From Prorocentrum cordatum (taxonomy: Eukaryota > Sar > Dinophyceae > Prorocentrales > Prorocentraceae): a stretch of DNA of 44,160 nt. The translations under genes and the position numbers were made by a program. The notes beneath the pieces were generated by a model, which saw only the letters and a program-made list of their open reading frames with translations, had not been told where the DNA came from and made no database searches. Shown in pieces: positions 9,512 through 22,589 of this stretch (the stretch's first letter is position 1; every line of letters starts with the position of its first letter). The stretch is taken from positions 520,142-564,301 of the forward strand of contig CAUYUJ010004581.1 in the NCBI GenBank assembly GCA_963575745.1. Direction: 5' to 3'.

Positions 9512-10600
9512 CCATTTCGGCGAACCACTCACAGGGTTCGTGGCCCAATAGGGAGCTCCACCGAAAGCCCCAGTGGCAGCGTTCGCATGCAGTTCCACCC
9601 TCATTCCGGCGCACCCCTCACAGGGTTCGTGGCCCCATGGGGAGCTCCACCGAAGGCCCCAGTGGCAGCGTTCGCATGCAGTTCCACCCTCATTTCGGCG
9701 CGCCCCTCACAGGGTTCGTGGCCCCATAGGGAGCTCCACCGAAGGCCTCAGTGGCAGCGTTCGCATGCAGTTCCACCCGAATTTCGGCGCACCCCTCACA
9801 GGGTTCGTGGCCCCACAGGGAGCTCCACCGAAGGCCCCAGTGGCAGCGTTCGCATGCAGTTCCACCCTCATTTCGGCGCACCCCTCACAGGGTTCGTGGC
9901 CCCATAGGGAGCTCCACAGAAGGCCCCAGTGGCAGCTTCAGCGCACCCCTCACAGGGTTCGTGGCCCCATAAGGAGCTCCACCGAAGGCCCCAGTGGCAG
10001 CGCTCGCATGCAGATCCGCCCTCATTTCGGCGCACCCCTCACAGGGTTCGTGACCGCCTAGGAAACTCCATCGATGGCCCCAGTGGCAGCGTTCGCATGC
10101 AGTTCCACCCTCATTCCGGCGCACCACTCACGGAGTTCGTGGCCCCATGGGAAGCTCCGCCGAAGGCCCCAGCGGCAGCGCTCGCATGCAGTTCCACCCT
10201 CATTTCGGCGCACCCCTCACAGGGTTCGTGGCCCCATAGGGAGCTCCACCGAAGGCCTCAGTGGCAGCGTTCGCATGCAGATCCGCCCTCATTTCGGCGC
10301 ACCACTCACAGGGTTCGCGGCCCAATAGGGAGCTCCACCGAAGGTCCCAGTGACAGCGTTCGCATGCAGATCCGCCCTCATTTCGGCGCACCCCTCACAG
10401 GTTTCGTGGCCCCATAGGGAGCTCCACCGAAGGCCCCAGCGGCAGCGCTCGCATGCAGATCCACCCTCATGGCGGCGAACCCCTCACAGGGTTCGTGGCC
10501 CCATAGGGAGCTCCACCGAAGGCCCGAGTGGCAGCGTTCGCATGCAGTTCCACCCTCATCTCGATGCACCCCTCAAAATGTTCATGGCCCCAAAGGGGGC
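9512..10600. repeat. 89-bp satellite array
   Basis: Twelve or so copies of an 89-bp unit containing CTCACAGGGTTCGTGGCCCC, GGGAGCTCCACCGAAGGCCC, GCATGC and CATTTCGGCGCACCC. The unit start recurs at 9528, 9617 and 9706, spacing exactly 89. One unit near 9930-9950 is internally deleted. Since 89 is not a multiple of three, the long frames across it shift unit by unit and do not encode a repeat protein. Confidence 0.95.
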
Positions 10601-10689
10601 TCCACCAAAGACGGTACTCACAAGTGCGGCATTCACAACTGCATATGGTTGGGTCTTTCGCCACGCGAATGTTTGTTTTTCATTGTTTC

Positions 10690-13520
10690 TGGTGTTTTTC
10701 AATGCCCAGAAAGTCGTTGTGGTGCTGTCCAATTGAATCCCGTTGTGGTGCTTTCCAGCAGATTCCTGTTACGAGGATGACCAAGGCAATCTCTTTGTGG
10801 CGCTTTCCAAAAGATTCCTGTTGTGAGGTTTTCCAATCGAATCCCTTTGTGGCGCTGCCCAATCCAATAAAATCCCTGTGTGGCGCCTTCCGAAGGATCC
10901 CTGTTGCGAGGTTTTCCCTTAGAATCCCTGTGTGGTGCTTTCCAAAGGATTACTGATTTAAGACTTTCCAAGCAACTTCTTTTGTGGCATTTTGCAATCC
11001 AATGGGTTCCCTTTTGTGGTGCTGCCCGAAAGGTTCCTGTTGTAAGGCCTTCCAATAGAAACCCTTTTTTTTCCGATGTTTTCCAAAGGGCTCCTCTTGT
11101 GAGGCAATCCAATGGAATCCGTTTGTGGTGCTTTTCCCAGGGACTCCTGTTGCGCGGATTTCCAGTCGAATCACTGTTGTGGCGCTGCCCAATCCAATAA
11201 AATCCCTGTGCGGCGCCTTCCGAAGGATCCCTGGTGCGAGGCTTTCCCATAGAATCCCTGTGGTGTTTTCCAAAGGATTACTGATGTAAGGCTTTCCAAT
11301 CGACTTCTTTTGTTGCAATTTGCAATCCAATGGGTTCCCTTTTGTGGTGCTGTCCGAAAGGTTCCTGTTGTAAGGCCTTCCAATAGAAACCCTTTTGCGA
11401 TGTTTTCCAAAGGGCTCCTCTTGCGAGGCAATTCAATGGAATCCTTTTGTGGTGTTTTTCCCAAGGACTCCTGTTTCGCGGATTGCCAATAGAATCCTTG
11501 AGTTGCGCTTTCCAGCGGATTCCTGGCGTGAAGCTTTCCAATCAAGTCCCTACGTGGCGCTTTCCAATACAATGGAATATCCTTGTGGCGTTTTCCAAAA
11601 AAAGATTCCTGTTGTGAGGCTTTCCAATCGAATCCTCGTGTGGCGCTTTCCAAAAGAGTCGTGTTGTGCGGCAATCATTCCGGGCGTTCGGCTTTCCAAT
11701 GGAATCCCGTCGTGTTGCCTTCCAATCCAATATAATCCCATTGTGGTGATTTCCACCGGATACCTGTTGGTTGGTGGTGGTGGTGGTGGCGCCTTCCACG
11801 CCGATCGAATTCCTCTGTTGCGCTTTCCAAAAGATTCCTGCTGCAAAACTTTCCAATGGAATCCGTGTGAGGTGCGTTCCAAGGGATTCCGGTTATGAGG
11901 CTTTCCCATAGAATCACTCGCGTGGCGCTTTCCAATCCAATAGAATCCCTTTGTTGTGATTTCCACAGGATACCTGTTGTGAAGCTTTCCACTCGAATCC
12001 CGTCGTGTTGCTTTCCACTCCAATCGAACCCCTCTGTTGTGCTTTCCAAAGGATTCCTGTTGCGAGGCTTTCCAATGGAATCCCTGTGAGGCGCGTTCCA
12101 CGGGATTCCTGTTATGAGGCTTTCCCAGAGAGTCCCTTGCGTAGCGCTTTCCAATCCAATCGAATCCTTTTGCGGTGCTTTCCAAAGGGTTCCTGTTGTG
12201 AGAAACCCTTTTTTGCTACGTTTTCCAACACATTCGTGTTGTGAGGATGTCCAATGGAATCCCATTGTGGTGCTTTTCCCGAAGACTCCTCTTGCGCGGC
12301 TTTCCAAAAGAATCCTTTTTGTGGCGCTTTCCCAAAAAAACCTGGCGTGAGGATTTCCAATAAAATCCCTTCGCGGCGCTTTCCAATCCGATAGAATCCT
12401 TTTCTGGTGCTTTCCAAAGGATGAATGCTTGTTGTGAGGCTTTCCAATTGAATCCTGTGGTTGCGCTTTCCAACTGATTCTTGTTGCGCGGCAGTCACTA
12501 TGGGTGTGAAGTTTTCCCATAGAATCCCGTTGTGGTGCTTTCCGGGGGATTCCTATTGTAAGGCTTTCCAGTTGAATCCCTTTGCGGCGCTTTCCCTTCC
12601 GATAGAATTCTTGGTGTCAGGTTTTTCCATACAAACCATTTGCGATGCTTTCCAAAGGGATCCTGCTGTGACGCAATCCAATAAAACACATGTTGTGTGG
12701 CGGCTTCTCCAAAAAGATGTCGGATGTGAGGTTTTCCAATACAATCCCAATGAGGTGCTTTCTGAAGGAGTCCCCACGAGAGGGCTTCCAATACAAATCC
12801 AGTCGTGTCCAATCCAATAGAATACTTATTGTGGTGCTTTCATGAGGATGACTGTTGTTAGACTTTCCCATCGAATCCCTTCGCTGTGCTTTCCAAAGGA
12901 GTCATGTTGTGAGGATTTCCCAGGGAATCCTTTTTGTGACGCTTACCAAAAGATTCCTGGTGGAGGCTTTCCAGTATAATCCCTTTGTGGCGCTGTCCAA
13001 TCCAATAAAATCCCTTGTGTGGCGCCTTCCGAAGGATTCCTGTTGCGAGGCTTTCTAATAAAGTCCCTGCGCGGTGATTTCCAAAGGATTCCTTTCGTGA
13101 GGCTTTCCAATTGCATCCATTTGTGGTGCTTTCCAAACGGTTCCTGTCGTGAGGTTTTCCCATCGAAACTTTTTTTTTGCGACGCCTTACAACATATTCC
13201 TGTCGTGAGGCAATTCAGTCGAATCCTTTTGTGGTGGTTTTCCAACGGACTCCTGTTGTGCGGCTTTCCGAGAGAATCCTTTAGTTGCGCTTTCCAACGG
13301 ATTCCTGGCGTGAGGCTTTCCAATCGAATCCCTTTGTGGCGTTTTCCAATCGAATAGAAACCTGCGTGGCGTTTTCCAAAAAGGGTTCCTGTTGTGAAGC
13401 TTTCTACTCGAATCCTTGCGTGATGCTTTCCAACGCATTCCTGGTTTCCAATCGAATCCATGTGAGGTTGTCCAATAACATCATTTTTGTTGCGACTTCC
13501 AATCCAATACTATCCTTTTG
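10690..13520. repeat. 26-bp monomer array, mostly 52-bp dimers
   Basis: Degenerate head-to-tail copies alternate between A (like TTTCCAAAGGATTCCTGTTG + TGAGGC) and B (like TTTCCAATCGAATCCCTTTG + TGGCGC). The two 26-mers match at about 19 of 26 positions, so the 52-bp period is a dimer. Shortened B units with an added CCAATA word (for example 10855-10885) interrupt the rhythm. All copies have the same orientation over 2.8 kb. Frames across it are spurious. Confidence 0.9.
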
Positions 13521-14420
13521 TCACCTCTGACCGGCACGCAGAACACATTCATCCAATTTCTTCGTCGTTCGAAGGCTCGCGCGGCCCCTTGCGCGAAGGC
13601 CGCCTTGCACAAATGTGCGCGCAATTGAAACTCGTCACGAACCCGCGGCGCCTCCGTTTGCCCCAAACGAAAAACAAACACGCATAAGCTGGCAACGGGA
13701 CATTTGCACTGGCGGTGGCGTCGCGAACAAACAATTCCACGCGTGCTACACCCTTCCATCCAATACTTTAGCACGCGCGCGGCAGCGCGGAAAGCCTGCG
13801 AACGCTGGGCCGCCGACGCAAGGGCGCGGCACTGGCGAGGCGCGCGCGCGCGTGCAAAAGAGCGCGGTTGAACGAATCGCTCCACAACCGATGGGGGGGA
13901 ACACGAGCAATATTAGCGTAATGGCGAAATTCAGACGATCTTGAGCGTCGTCGAAAAAAACGCTTGCGACGCAGCGTCGCATTTGGCCCCGCTACCACTG
14001 ACGGGGCGCACCCCGCAAACACACAGCGCAGCACCCGCACCAGCGCTGGGTTCGTTGCCCAAAGGCTTGGCGAAGGCGCGAGCAGGGCTTAGAACCAAGG
14101 TTGCAAATGAGCGTGCTGAGGGTCGCTCGGCGACAGGGGAGCGGGCGATAGAGGGGGGGGGAGTGGCAGGAAGTGAGCAAGGACTCAAGGGTGTAGAAAG
14201 CAAGGAGGGGGGAGGGGGAAAAGGGCGAAAGGGAAGCGGGCAAGGAGGGGCGAGAGGACGCGGAAGAGAGGGAACGAGGACAGCAAAGGCAAAAAATAGG
14301 GGGCGAAAGAAAGAGCGAGGGAGAATGAGGGAGGGAGCAGGGGGAAGCGGAAGACGAAGGAGGTGAATGGAGGGAGGTGGGAGGAACGAAAGGACGGAAG
14401 AAACATGCAAGCGGGGGTCG
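13521..14420. other. Spacer: unique GC-rich part, then purine-rich part
   Basis: 13521-14110 is unique sequence with CG-rich words (GCGCGCGCGC near 13840). 14110-14400 is G/A-rich with GGGAGG-like words. I recognise no protein or RNA gene. Confidence 0.3.
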
Positions 14421-14825
14421 CAGTCCCGACAGGGCGCCTACTTGACAACGCCCGCTCCGGTCCCGACAGGGCGCGTACTTGACAACACCCGCTCCGGCCC
14501 CGACAGGGCGCCTACTTGACAACGCCCGCTCCGCTCCCAACATGGCGCCCACTTGACAACGCCCGCTCCGGACCCGACAGGGCGCCTACTTGACAACGCC
14601 CGCTCCGGTCCCGACAGGGCGATTCCTTGACAACGCCCGCTCCGCTCCAGATAGGGCGCATACTTGACAACGCCCGCTCTGGTCCCTATAGGGCGCCTAC
14701 TTGACAACGCCCACTCCGGTCCCGACAGGGCGCATACTTGACAGCGCCCGCTCCGGTCCCGACAGTGCGCCTACTTGACAACGCCCGCTCCAATCCCGAC
14801 AGGGCGTTGATTTGACAACGCCAGC
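14421..14825. repeat. 37-bp tandem array
   Basis: About eleven copies of a 37-bp unit (GACAGGGCGCCTACTTGACA + ACGCCCGCTCCGGTCCC). Consecutive units start at 14428 and 14465. Confidence 0.95.
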
Positions 14826-14834
14826 CGCGGCTTT

Positions 14835-15150
14835 CAGCGCACAGCGTGCGCCACATAGCTTGCGCAACATAACTCGCACCACATAGATTGCACCACATAG
14901 GTTACGCCGCACAACTTGTATCCACATGGCTTGCGCCATATCGCGTGCAACCCATAGCTTGCACCACATAGCTTGCGCCACAGAACTCACGCCACGTAGC
15001 CTGCACCACATCGCTTTGGACGCATAGATTGCACCGCGCAGCTTGCGCCACATAAATAACACCACATAGCTTGCACCACGTGGCTTCCCTCGCATAGCTT
15101 ACACCACACAGCTTGCAACATGTAGTTTGCACCGCATAGCTTGCGCCATG
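14835..15150. repeat. 14-16-bp tandem array
   Basis: Degenerate copies of CACATAGCTTGCGC, about 14-16 bases long, follow the 37-bp array after a short bridge. Confidence 0.88.
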
Positions 15151-16110
15151 CGAGGACAGCAGCCTGGAATCTGGAGCACCGTCGGGACCCCCCAGGGCCA
15201 TCCAGAAACCACCCGTCGGGCCACCTCCGGGGCCATCCAAAAACGCCAGCGGGCCCACCCCCGCGGCCACCTCCACATGCGCCCGGGACACTCGAAACAA
15301 CCTCCCGCCAAAAAATCCGCCTAAAATTATGCCAAAACTTCTGCCAAAAACTATTTCGGATTCCATCGCCAATTTCTCCTCCAATTTTTTAAAGCAGGAA
15401 TCCCATCATACGAAAATTGACGGAGAAATTGGCGGCCGCCCCCCAGGGCGCTTGCGGGGCCCTCTGCGGGGGAGGGGCGGGAGGGTGGAGGGGGGGGGCC
15501 GGTGGCAACCGAGGGAGGTGGAGGGCGAAGGAGCGCGAGGGGGAGTCGAGGGTAAGGGTGGAAGGTGAGGGAGGGGAATGAAGGAACATGAACGAGGGTG
15601 GAAGAGCGGACGGAAGGTGAGGAAGGGTGGGGGGCGAGGTGGGCGGGAGGAGGCAGGGCAAGAGAGATGAGGGAGGGCGGGGCGAGGGAGAATGGGTGAG
15701 GGCGGAGGGCGAGGGAGGGCGGGGAGCGGATGTGGGGGGGCGAAGGAAGGCGAACGCATGGCGCGGAAGAGGGCTGGGGAGGGCGGAGGGGGGGGACAGG
15801 GCGGGGGAAAAGGGAGAAGGGGCGGGCGAGGGAGCGCGGGGGAGCGAAAGGAGGGAAGGGAGGAGGAACAAGGGAGGTGGAAGATAAGAGGAAGAAGGAG
15901 GGGGGCAGGAAAATGGGAGCAGGGAGAACGAGGGTGAAGGAAGGAGAGACGAAGGACCGCGGAAGGGGGGAAAGTGGTTGATGGGGGGGTGCGGGGCAGG
16001 GCAGGAGCAGGCGAAAGGATGCAGGATGGGCGGGGGGGGGCAGAAGGAGGCAGGCACCGGGAGAAAAGGCGCAGGAAGAAGGAAGCGGCAGGAGAGGGGA
16101 CCACGTCGTA
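15151..16110. repeat. Unique bridge followed by purine-rich G/A tract
   Basis: 15151-15440 is unique and includes several CCA-rich words. From 15441 to 16110 the plus strand is almost pure G and A with scattered C, in GGGAGGG-, GGCGAGG- and GGAAGG-like words without a fixed period. No gene. Confidence 0.75.
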
Positions 16111-16193
16111 GAGACACCTGGGCTCTTGGGTCTCCTTAGGGTCCCCTGACGCTGTCCTTCGGGGCCCCTGGGTTTCCCGAAGCTCCCTCGGGG

Positions 16194-16416
16194 AATCCCA
16201 CCAGCCCTTTGGGCGTGATTGGTTTAGGGAGCTCTCTCTGTTCTCAACCCCCCTTCTTCCCCTTCGGGGAGGGGTTTACCCCTCCCCCTACCCCCTCCCC
16301 CTGGGCCTGGAGAGGTCCTTCCGCGGGTCGTCAGAGGGGTAATTTTCGACTCCTGCGAGGGCTAAAAAAACGACACCCCTCACGAGGATTCTGGCCCCGA
16401 CGGGGGGGGGGGGAGA
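16194..16416 (+). repeat. Duplicated module, copy 1
   Basis: It begins AATCCCACCAGCCCTTTGGG, contains CCCCTTCGGGGAGGGG (a self-complementary stem with a short loop) and ends in a G run and GAGAAAA. The same module recurs at 18068-18288. In both copies it is followed by GATCGAT...GATGGCCCCAAG and CCAAGAGGC-type repeats. Confidence 0.85.
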
Positions 16417-16436
16417 AAAGTGCTCTCCTCATCTGT

Positions 16437-16765
16437 GATCGATCCCCCGACAGATGGCCCCAAGATTCCTCCCAGACCCCTCACAGTGAGCCCCACGAGG
16501 CCCCAAGAGGCCTCCAAGAGGCCCCCAAGATGCCCCCAAGAGGCCTCCAAGAGGCCCCAAGAGGCCCCGCCGAGGCACCCACGACGCTCCTGGAAGGCCC
16601 TGGAGCTGCCAAAAGGCGCCCAAGACGCCCCAAACGGCATCCAAGAGGCTCCCAAGAGGCCCGAAGACGCTCTCCCAAGGCACCCAACACGCTCCTAGAA
16701 GCCCCAGGGGCCGCCAAGAGGCGCCGAAGACGCCCCAAGAGGCCTCCAAGAGGCTCCCAAAAGAC
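16437..16765. repeat. CCAAGAGGC repeats with 106-bp internal duplication
   Basis: Short words (GAGGCCCCCAAGAGGCCTCC type) give way to a 106-bp unit starting near 16572 and again near 16678 (GGCACCCA(C/A)(G/C)ACGCTCCT...). The plus frame encodes RGLQEAP and GAAKRRPRR-like repeats, probably compositional. Confidence 0.7.
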
Positions 16766-18067
<1,302 letters not shown>

Positions 18068-18288
18068 AATCCCACCAGCCCTTTGGGCGTGATTGGTTTA
18101 GGGAGCCCGCTCTGTTCTCAACCCCCTTCTTCCCCTTCGGGGAGGGGTTTACCCCTCCCCCTACCCCCTCCCCCTGGAACTGGAGAGGTCCTTTCGCGGG
18201 TGGTTGGAGGGGTCTTTTTCGACTCTTGGGAGGGCTAAAAAACGACACCCCTCACGAGGATTCTGGCCCCGACGGGGGGGGGAGAAAA
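18068..18288 (+). repeat. Duplicated module, copy 2
   Basis: A close direct copy of 16194-16416 (only scattered changes and small indels by eye), in the same orientation. Together the two copies bracket the (TAC)n tract. Confidence 0.85.
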
Positions 18289-18298
18289 AACCCGCCCC

Positions 18299-18490
18299 AC
18301 TTCTTTGAAGCCAAAATCATTGATTGTACCACGGTTTTGGCCCCACTTTGGCCTTCTGAGGGGGCATCGCTAATTAAAGCTCCCCTCTTCTTTCAAGCCA
18401 AAATCATTGTTTTTACTAGAAAAGTGTTGGCCCCATTTTGGCCTTCTGAGGGGGCAGCGCTAATGAAAGCTCCCCTCTTCTTTGATCGAT
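18299..18490. repeat. 87-91-bp direct duplication
   Basis: TTCTTTGAAGCCAAAATCAT...TTTTGGCC...TGGCCTTCTGAGGGGGCA...AAAGCTCCCCTC occurs twice and begins a third time. The TTCTTT words are at 18301, 18388 and 18479. This block is present only after copy 2 of the module. Confidence 0.85.
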
Positions 18491-18880
18491 TTCCTCCAAG
18501 ATGGCCCCAAGAAGCGCCCAGGAGGCACCAAGAGGCCCCAAGATGGCCCCAAGAAGCGCCCAGGAGGCACCCAAGAGGATCCCAAACGGCCCAAAGAGCC
18601 CCCCCGAGGCACCCAAGACGCCGAAAAGCCCACCAGGACGACCCTCTACTCGCCTGGGCGTCGTTTCTGGACGGGCAGAAGGAGGGGCCCGAACGACTCA
18701 CACCAGGACGAGGGGCCCGAACAACTCACACCACGAGAAGCCCGAACGACTCACACCAGGACGAAGAGCCCGAACGACTCACACCACGAAGAGCCCGAAC
18801 GACTCACGCCAGGAAAAAAGGCCCGAACGACTCACACCAGGACGAGAAGCCTGAACGACTCAAACCACGAGGAGCGCTTT
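18491..18880. repeat. CCAAGAAGCGCCCAGGAGGC and CGAACGACTCACACCAGGAC repeats
   Basis: Two short arrays follow one another. The first repeats CCAAGATGGCCCCAAGAAGC-type words. The second has about eight copies of a 24-27-bp unit, CCCGAACGACTCACACCAGG plus a variable tail. Confidence 0.85.
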
Positions 18881-19783
18881 CTCTCCCTCCTCCTCCGCCT
18901 CGTCCTTGTCCCGCTCCCACCACAAGGAGGATGTACAAGGAGGCGGGAGGAAGGAGGAACAGGGGAGATATGCGGGGGCAGGCGGAAACACGCCTGAAAA
19001 ACAGGACTGTCGGCATGCTTCGCTAAAGTTGTTGCTTTGAAATGGGCTGGTGGGGATACGCGAAGCGTGAAGAATTCTACCAAATTTCCGTAAATGCCCA
19101 CGCCTCCCCGCGCAGACGTTGGGGAAGCGAGGGGCGATGTTCCAGAAAAGAAAAAGAATTACCCCGCCGACTGGTGAGGGAGGCCCCTGGGCTCTCCCGC
19201 TTGACTCTGGGCGCCGGCGGTCGCGCCGAAAGGGCGGGGGCGCGTCGAAACGAGCGCCCGGCGCTGAGTGGGGGGGCGGGATCGTCACGGTTTGGGGCAC
19301 CCGTGCAACGGGCCGACGGTTCCCCCTGGGCGACGCTGACAGGGCGCTCTCCGAAACGAAAGAGTTCGCCACCCACGCGATTCGGCCCCCCAGCGATTGA
19401 ACGAAACCCAAAAGGAGCCCGAAAAACAGGATGAGAAAAAGGACGACGGAAAGAGGACCGCTGCGAGGCGTCACGGCCACCACCCAACGATCAAATGAAC
19501 GAGGATGATCAAGGATCAGTCCGACGGAACCTCCGAGCACGCTCGCGCAAAATCAAGGCAGCCATACTGGTACTCTGTATCGTGGGTTCTGGGAGGTAAC
19601 AAGGAACTGGGCACCCCAATCTTGGAAAAGGGCTGCCGCGCCCGTCGGTCGCCGCGCCTCCCAAGGAGCGGGGCGTCGGGGGTGCTACGAAGGGAAGTTG
19701 CCCGGCAACAATAGATGTAGCTGCGGACTGGGCCCGCGCGGGCAAGATGGGGCGGCGCCCCCTGCGCGCGCAGCGACATGGAC
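18881..19783. other. Unrecognised GC-rich spacer
   Basis: Mixed-sequence DNA with overlapping open frames on both strands (19042-19540). None shows a recognisable domain or a clear preference over the others. Confidence 0.3.
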
Positions 19784-19911
19784 AAAGGGGGAGGAGGAGG
19801 AGGAGGAGGAGGAGGAGGAGGAGGAGGAGGAGGAGGAGGAGGAGGAGGAGGAGGAGGAGGAGGAGGAGGTGTAGGAGGAGGAGGAGGAGGAGGAGGAGGA
19901 GGAGGAGGAAC
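19784..19911. repeat. (GGA)n microsatellite
   Basis: About 42 GGA triplets interrupted once by GTGTA. Confidence 0.96.
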
Positions 19912-20514
19912 ACATGTGAACATCGCGCATATCCACGGGCTGGGCGACGCAACGCGGCGGTGGCCCGACTTCGGCCCGATGTCTTTGGATCAAAAAGCGC
20001 GTGACAAGCTGAACGCAACGTGGAGATCGCGACAAATCTGGGGGGGGGCAAAGCGGGCCCTCTCCAACCGCCGATCTATGAACATCACAAAAGAAAATCA
20101 AAACATACAAATTGTCCTCCAAACTTTCTGCTATTGGTCAGAGCTGACCCTTTGTGGTGTTTTCCAAAGGATTCACACTAAGAAGCCTTGCGCTACCCCG
20201 CCGCCCTTATCCCGAGGTTGCACTGCCCCGCAGAAGGATACGAGGACGAGGAGGAACGACGGAGAGCGGGGAGCAAATGAGGGAGGAGTATATATATATA
20301 TATAGGTGTGTACACACAAATCCGAATAATATGTATGATCATGTGGGGGGAAACTTATTATTTGAATTGGAAACGTAAATCCGCCGATCCAGCGTGTGAG
20401 CTACAAGGAACCTGAGCAAGAGTTTCAGGTCTGAGCCTAAGCAAAAACTTCAGCTCTGCTTAGGGGGGGTCGCCGGGGTGGCTTTGCCGGGGAAGGGGGG
20501 GGAGGGGGCGCGTG
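19912..20514. other. Spacer with an isolated 26-bp-family relic and a TA run
   Basis: At 20149-20174, TTTGTGGTGTTTTCCAAAGG resembles the monomers of the 10.7-13.5 kb array. A (TA)n run lies at 20290-20305. No gene is recognised. Confidence 0.4.
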
Positions 20515-20632
20515 GGTCACATTGCAACCAGGACGGCCACTTTACAACCAGATAGGGCATTTTACAGCCAGCATGGGTTTTCCCAGAAGGGCACTTTGCA
20601 ACCAGGAAGGCCACTTTATAACCTGGCGAATA
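20515..20632. repeat. About 21-bp repeat, minus orientation
   Basis: CAACCAGGACGGCCACTTTA-type words occur about five times. Read on the minus strand, this is the GGTTGTAAAGTGGCCGTCCT family that lies in plus orientation at 22983-23090. Confidence 0.75.
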
Positions 20633-20769
20633 AAAGCACATAGGCGACACATGTTCTTCAGTTGCAGAAATCTCCGTAGGTCCAAGTAATGGAGACACTT
20701 CGCTCTGTGAAGCGTGTTGGTTGTAAATCGACCCGACTGAAGCGAAGAATCTGTGAAGTCGCGGACTCC

Positions 20770-21340
20770 GAATGGTATCCAACAAGAACCCGATCGGAAT
20801 CCCACCGGCGCCCTTCCCACTGGGATCCTGGTTGCACCAGATGAATCCCATTGGTATCCAACAGGATTCCTCGATATGGGACTTAAGGGTGTCCTATTCG
20901 ACTCCGACAGGGATGCTTCCTATTGACCCGTTGGGGACGTTCCTAATGGAAGACGATTGGAAACCCCAATTGATTACAATCGAAGAACCTTCCTATTGGA
21001 ATGCTGCGGAAAACGCGCTGGGGGTACTATATGGAAACCCGGTGGGTATTCCTCTGGGTTTTTATTCGAAAGCAGTAGAAACCGTCTTTCTCTTGGAATC
21101 CAATCAAAGCCCTATTGACAAGTACAAGGGTGTCGCCCTGAAATCCGATCGGAATCCTTGCTTTACGATCCATACGGGCATACTACTTGGATCCCACGGG
21201 GACCCAACAGTAGCTCAACAAGAACCTGTCCTGTTAGACTCAGATTGTGCCCCGATTGGCGCCCTATTGTTATCCTCGTGCTATTCCAAAAGAGCTATTG
21301 GACGCCAATTGAGATCCAATAGAGATCATCCCGCTACAGG
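20770..21340. repeat. Degenerate GGAATCC/ATTGG repeat region
   Basis: Words such as GGAATCCCA, CCTATTGGAATG, ATCCAATAGA and ACAGGATTCC recur at roughly 20-30-base spacing in both senses. It may be a diverged relative of the 26-bp family, but the period is not regular. Confidence 0.45.
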
Positions 21341-21439
21341 CTGGTGGCAGGTCTGGGTGATTTAAATTTGTTTAACATCCATACTCTCAATCTGCATCAT
21401 TCTTTGGGGCCGGATAATCTCTGCCTGAAAACCCTGATT

Positions 21440-22575
21440 CTTCTGGAATAGAAAACAATAAGCGTTCGCCGACAAAGGCGCAGCGGAACGCACGCGCCCC
21501 CAGGAGAGCGGACATTTGGCCAAGAAATCGCGGGTACAATTCTAGCCAACGCGAGCGGATTTCACATTTGTTTGCTTCATAGACATATGTTGCCCTCGCG
21601 CCTCGTCGTCTGGCAACGACGCAACAGTATGTGTTCGCATGTGCGGAAGCATGCGCGCCCAGGAAAGCGGACACGTGGCAAAGAAATCATTTGTCAAATT
21701 ATAGCCAACACATGTGGAGTTCAAATGGTTTTGTTTTGCATGAAAACCATGTTTGTCATCGCGCCTCATCGTCTGGTAGTAGCAAAAACCAGTATGCGTT
21801 CAGAAGTGCGGAAGCATGCGTACCCAGGAGGGCAGAAATGTGGCCAAGAAATCATTAGTAAAGTTCTAGCCGATACATGTGGATCGCAACGTGTGTGTTT
21901 GGCCGCACAGACAACCCTCGTCCTTGCCCCTCATCGTCTGACAATGACCAAAATCGGACGGTTTCGCATTCGCGGTCGCATGCATACCCAGGAGGACGGA
22001 AATGTGGAAACGAAGTTGGTGATTAGCCAATACATGTGGATTTCAAAACGCGTTATGTTCGTCTATTTCTTTGGAACGTAAGCCATGTTTGTCCTCGCAC
22101 CTCATCGTCTGATCATCACGAATCCATATGTTTTCGCAATTGCGAGCATGCGTGCCCCGGAAGGCGGAAATGTGGCCAAGAAATCGATGTAAATGTTCGA
22201 GCCACTACGTGTGGATGCAAATTTGTTGTTTTTGGTCTCACAGACAGCTGTCGTCCTCGCGCTTAAGCGTCTGGCCAAAACAGAACCGCATGTTTTCGCA
22301 TTCGCGGACGCATGCGCACCCAGGATGACAGAAAAGTGGCCAAGAAGCCGTTCATAAAACTCTAGCCAACGCGTGTGAATTTCGAATCGTTGTTTTTGCT
22401 GCATCATAGGCCATGTTTGTCCTCGCGCCCCGTCGTGTGGCAATCGCAAAAAACGCATGTTTGCGCAATTGCGGAACCATGCGTACCCAGGAGGGCGGGA
22501 AGATCCCGAGAAATCTTTGGTTCAATTCTAGCCAATGCATGCTGATTTCAATGTGTATTTCTTGGGTCTCGCAAG
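21440..22575. repeat. 165-bp satellite array
   Basis: About seven diverged copies. GTGGCCAAGAAATC-type words lie at about 21519, 21676, 21841, 22172, 22336 and 22500, and CCTCGCGCCTCATCGTCTGG-type words at about 21593, 21758, 21922, 22093, 22254 and 22420. Spacing is 161-171 bases. Each unit also carries TAGCCAACACATGTGGA-like and GCATGCGTACCCAGGAGG-like words. No coding is implied. Confidence 0.92.
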
Positions 22576-22589
22576 CAGTTTGTGTACTC

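Noticed and set aside
9282-10736. Series of 60-190-residue frames rich in GSSTEGPSG-like repeats
   Set aside because: They come from the 89-bp satellite, whose length is not a multiple of three; the same peptide appears in all frames in turn.
10680-13530. Many frames with repeats such as ESLTTGIPWKA
   Set aside because: They arise from the degenerate 26-bp array, with stops and frame changes throughout.
14421-15150. CRISPR-like regular direct repeats
   Set aside because: Units are contiguous with no unique spacers and no cas genes; the context is eukaryotic.
18425-18450. CCATTTTGGC resembling the dinoflagellate spliced leader
   Set aside because: Only the ten-base core matches; the CTCAAG end is replaced by CTTCTGAG, and the word is part of an 87-91-bp duplication.
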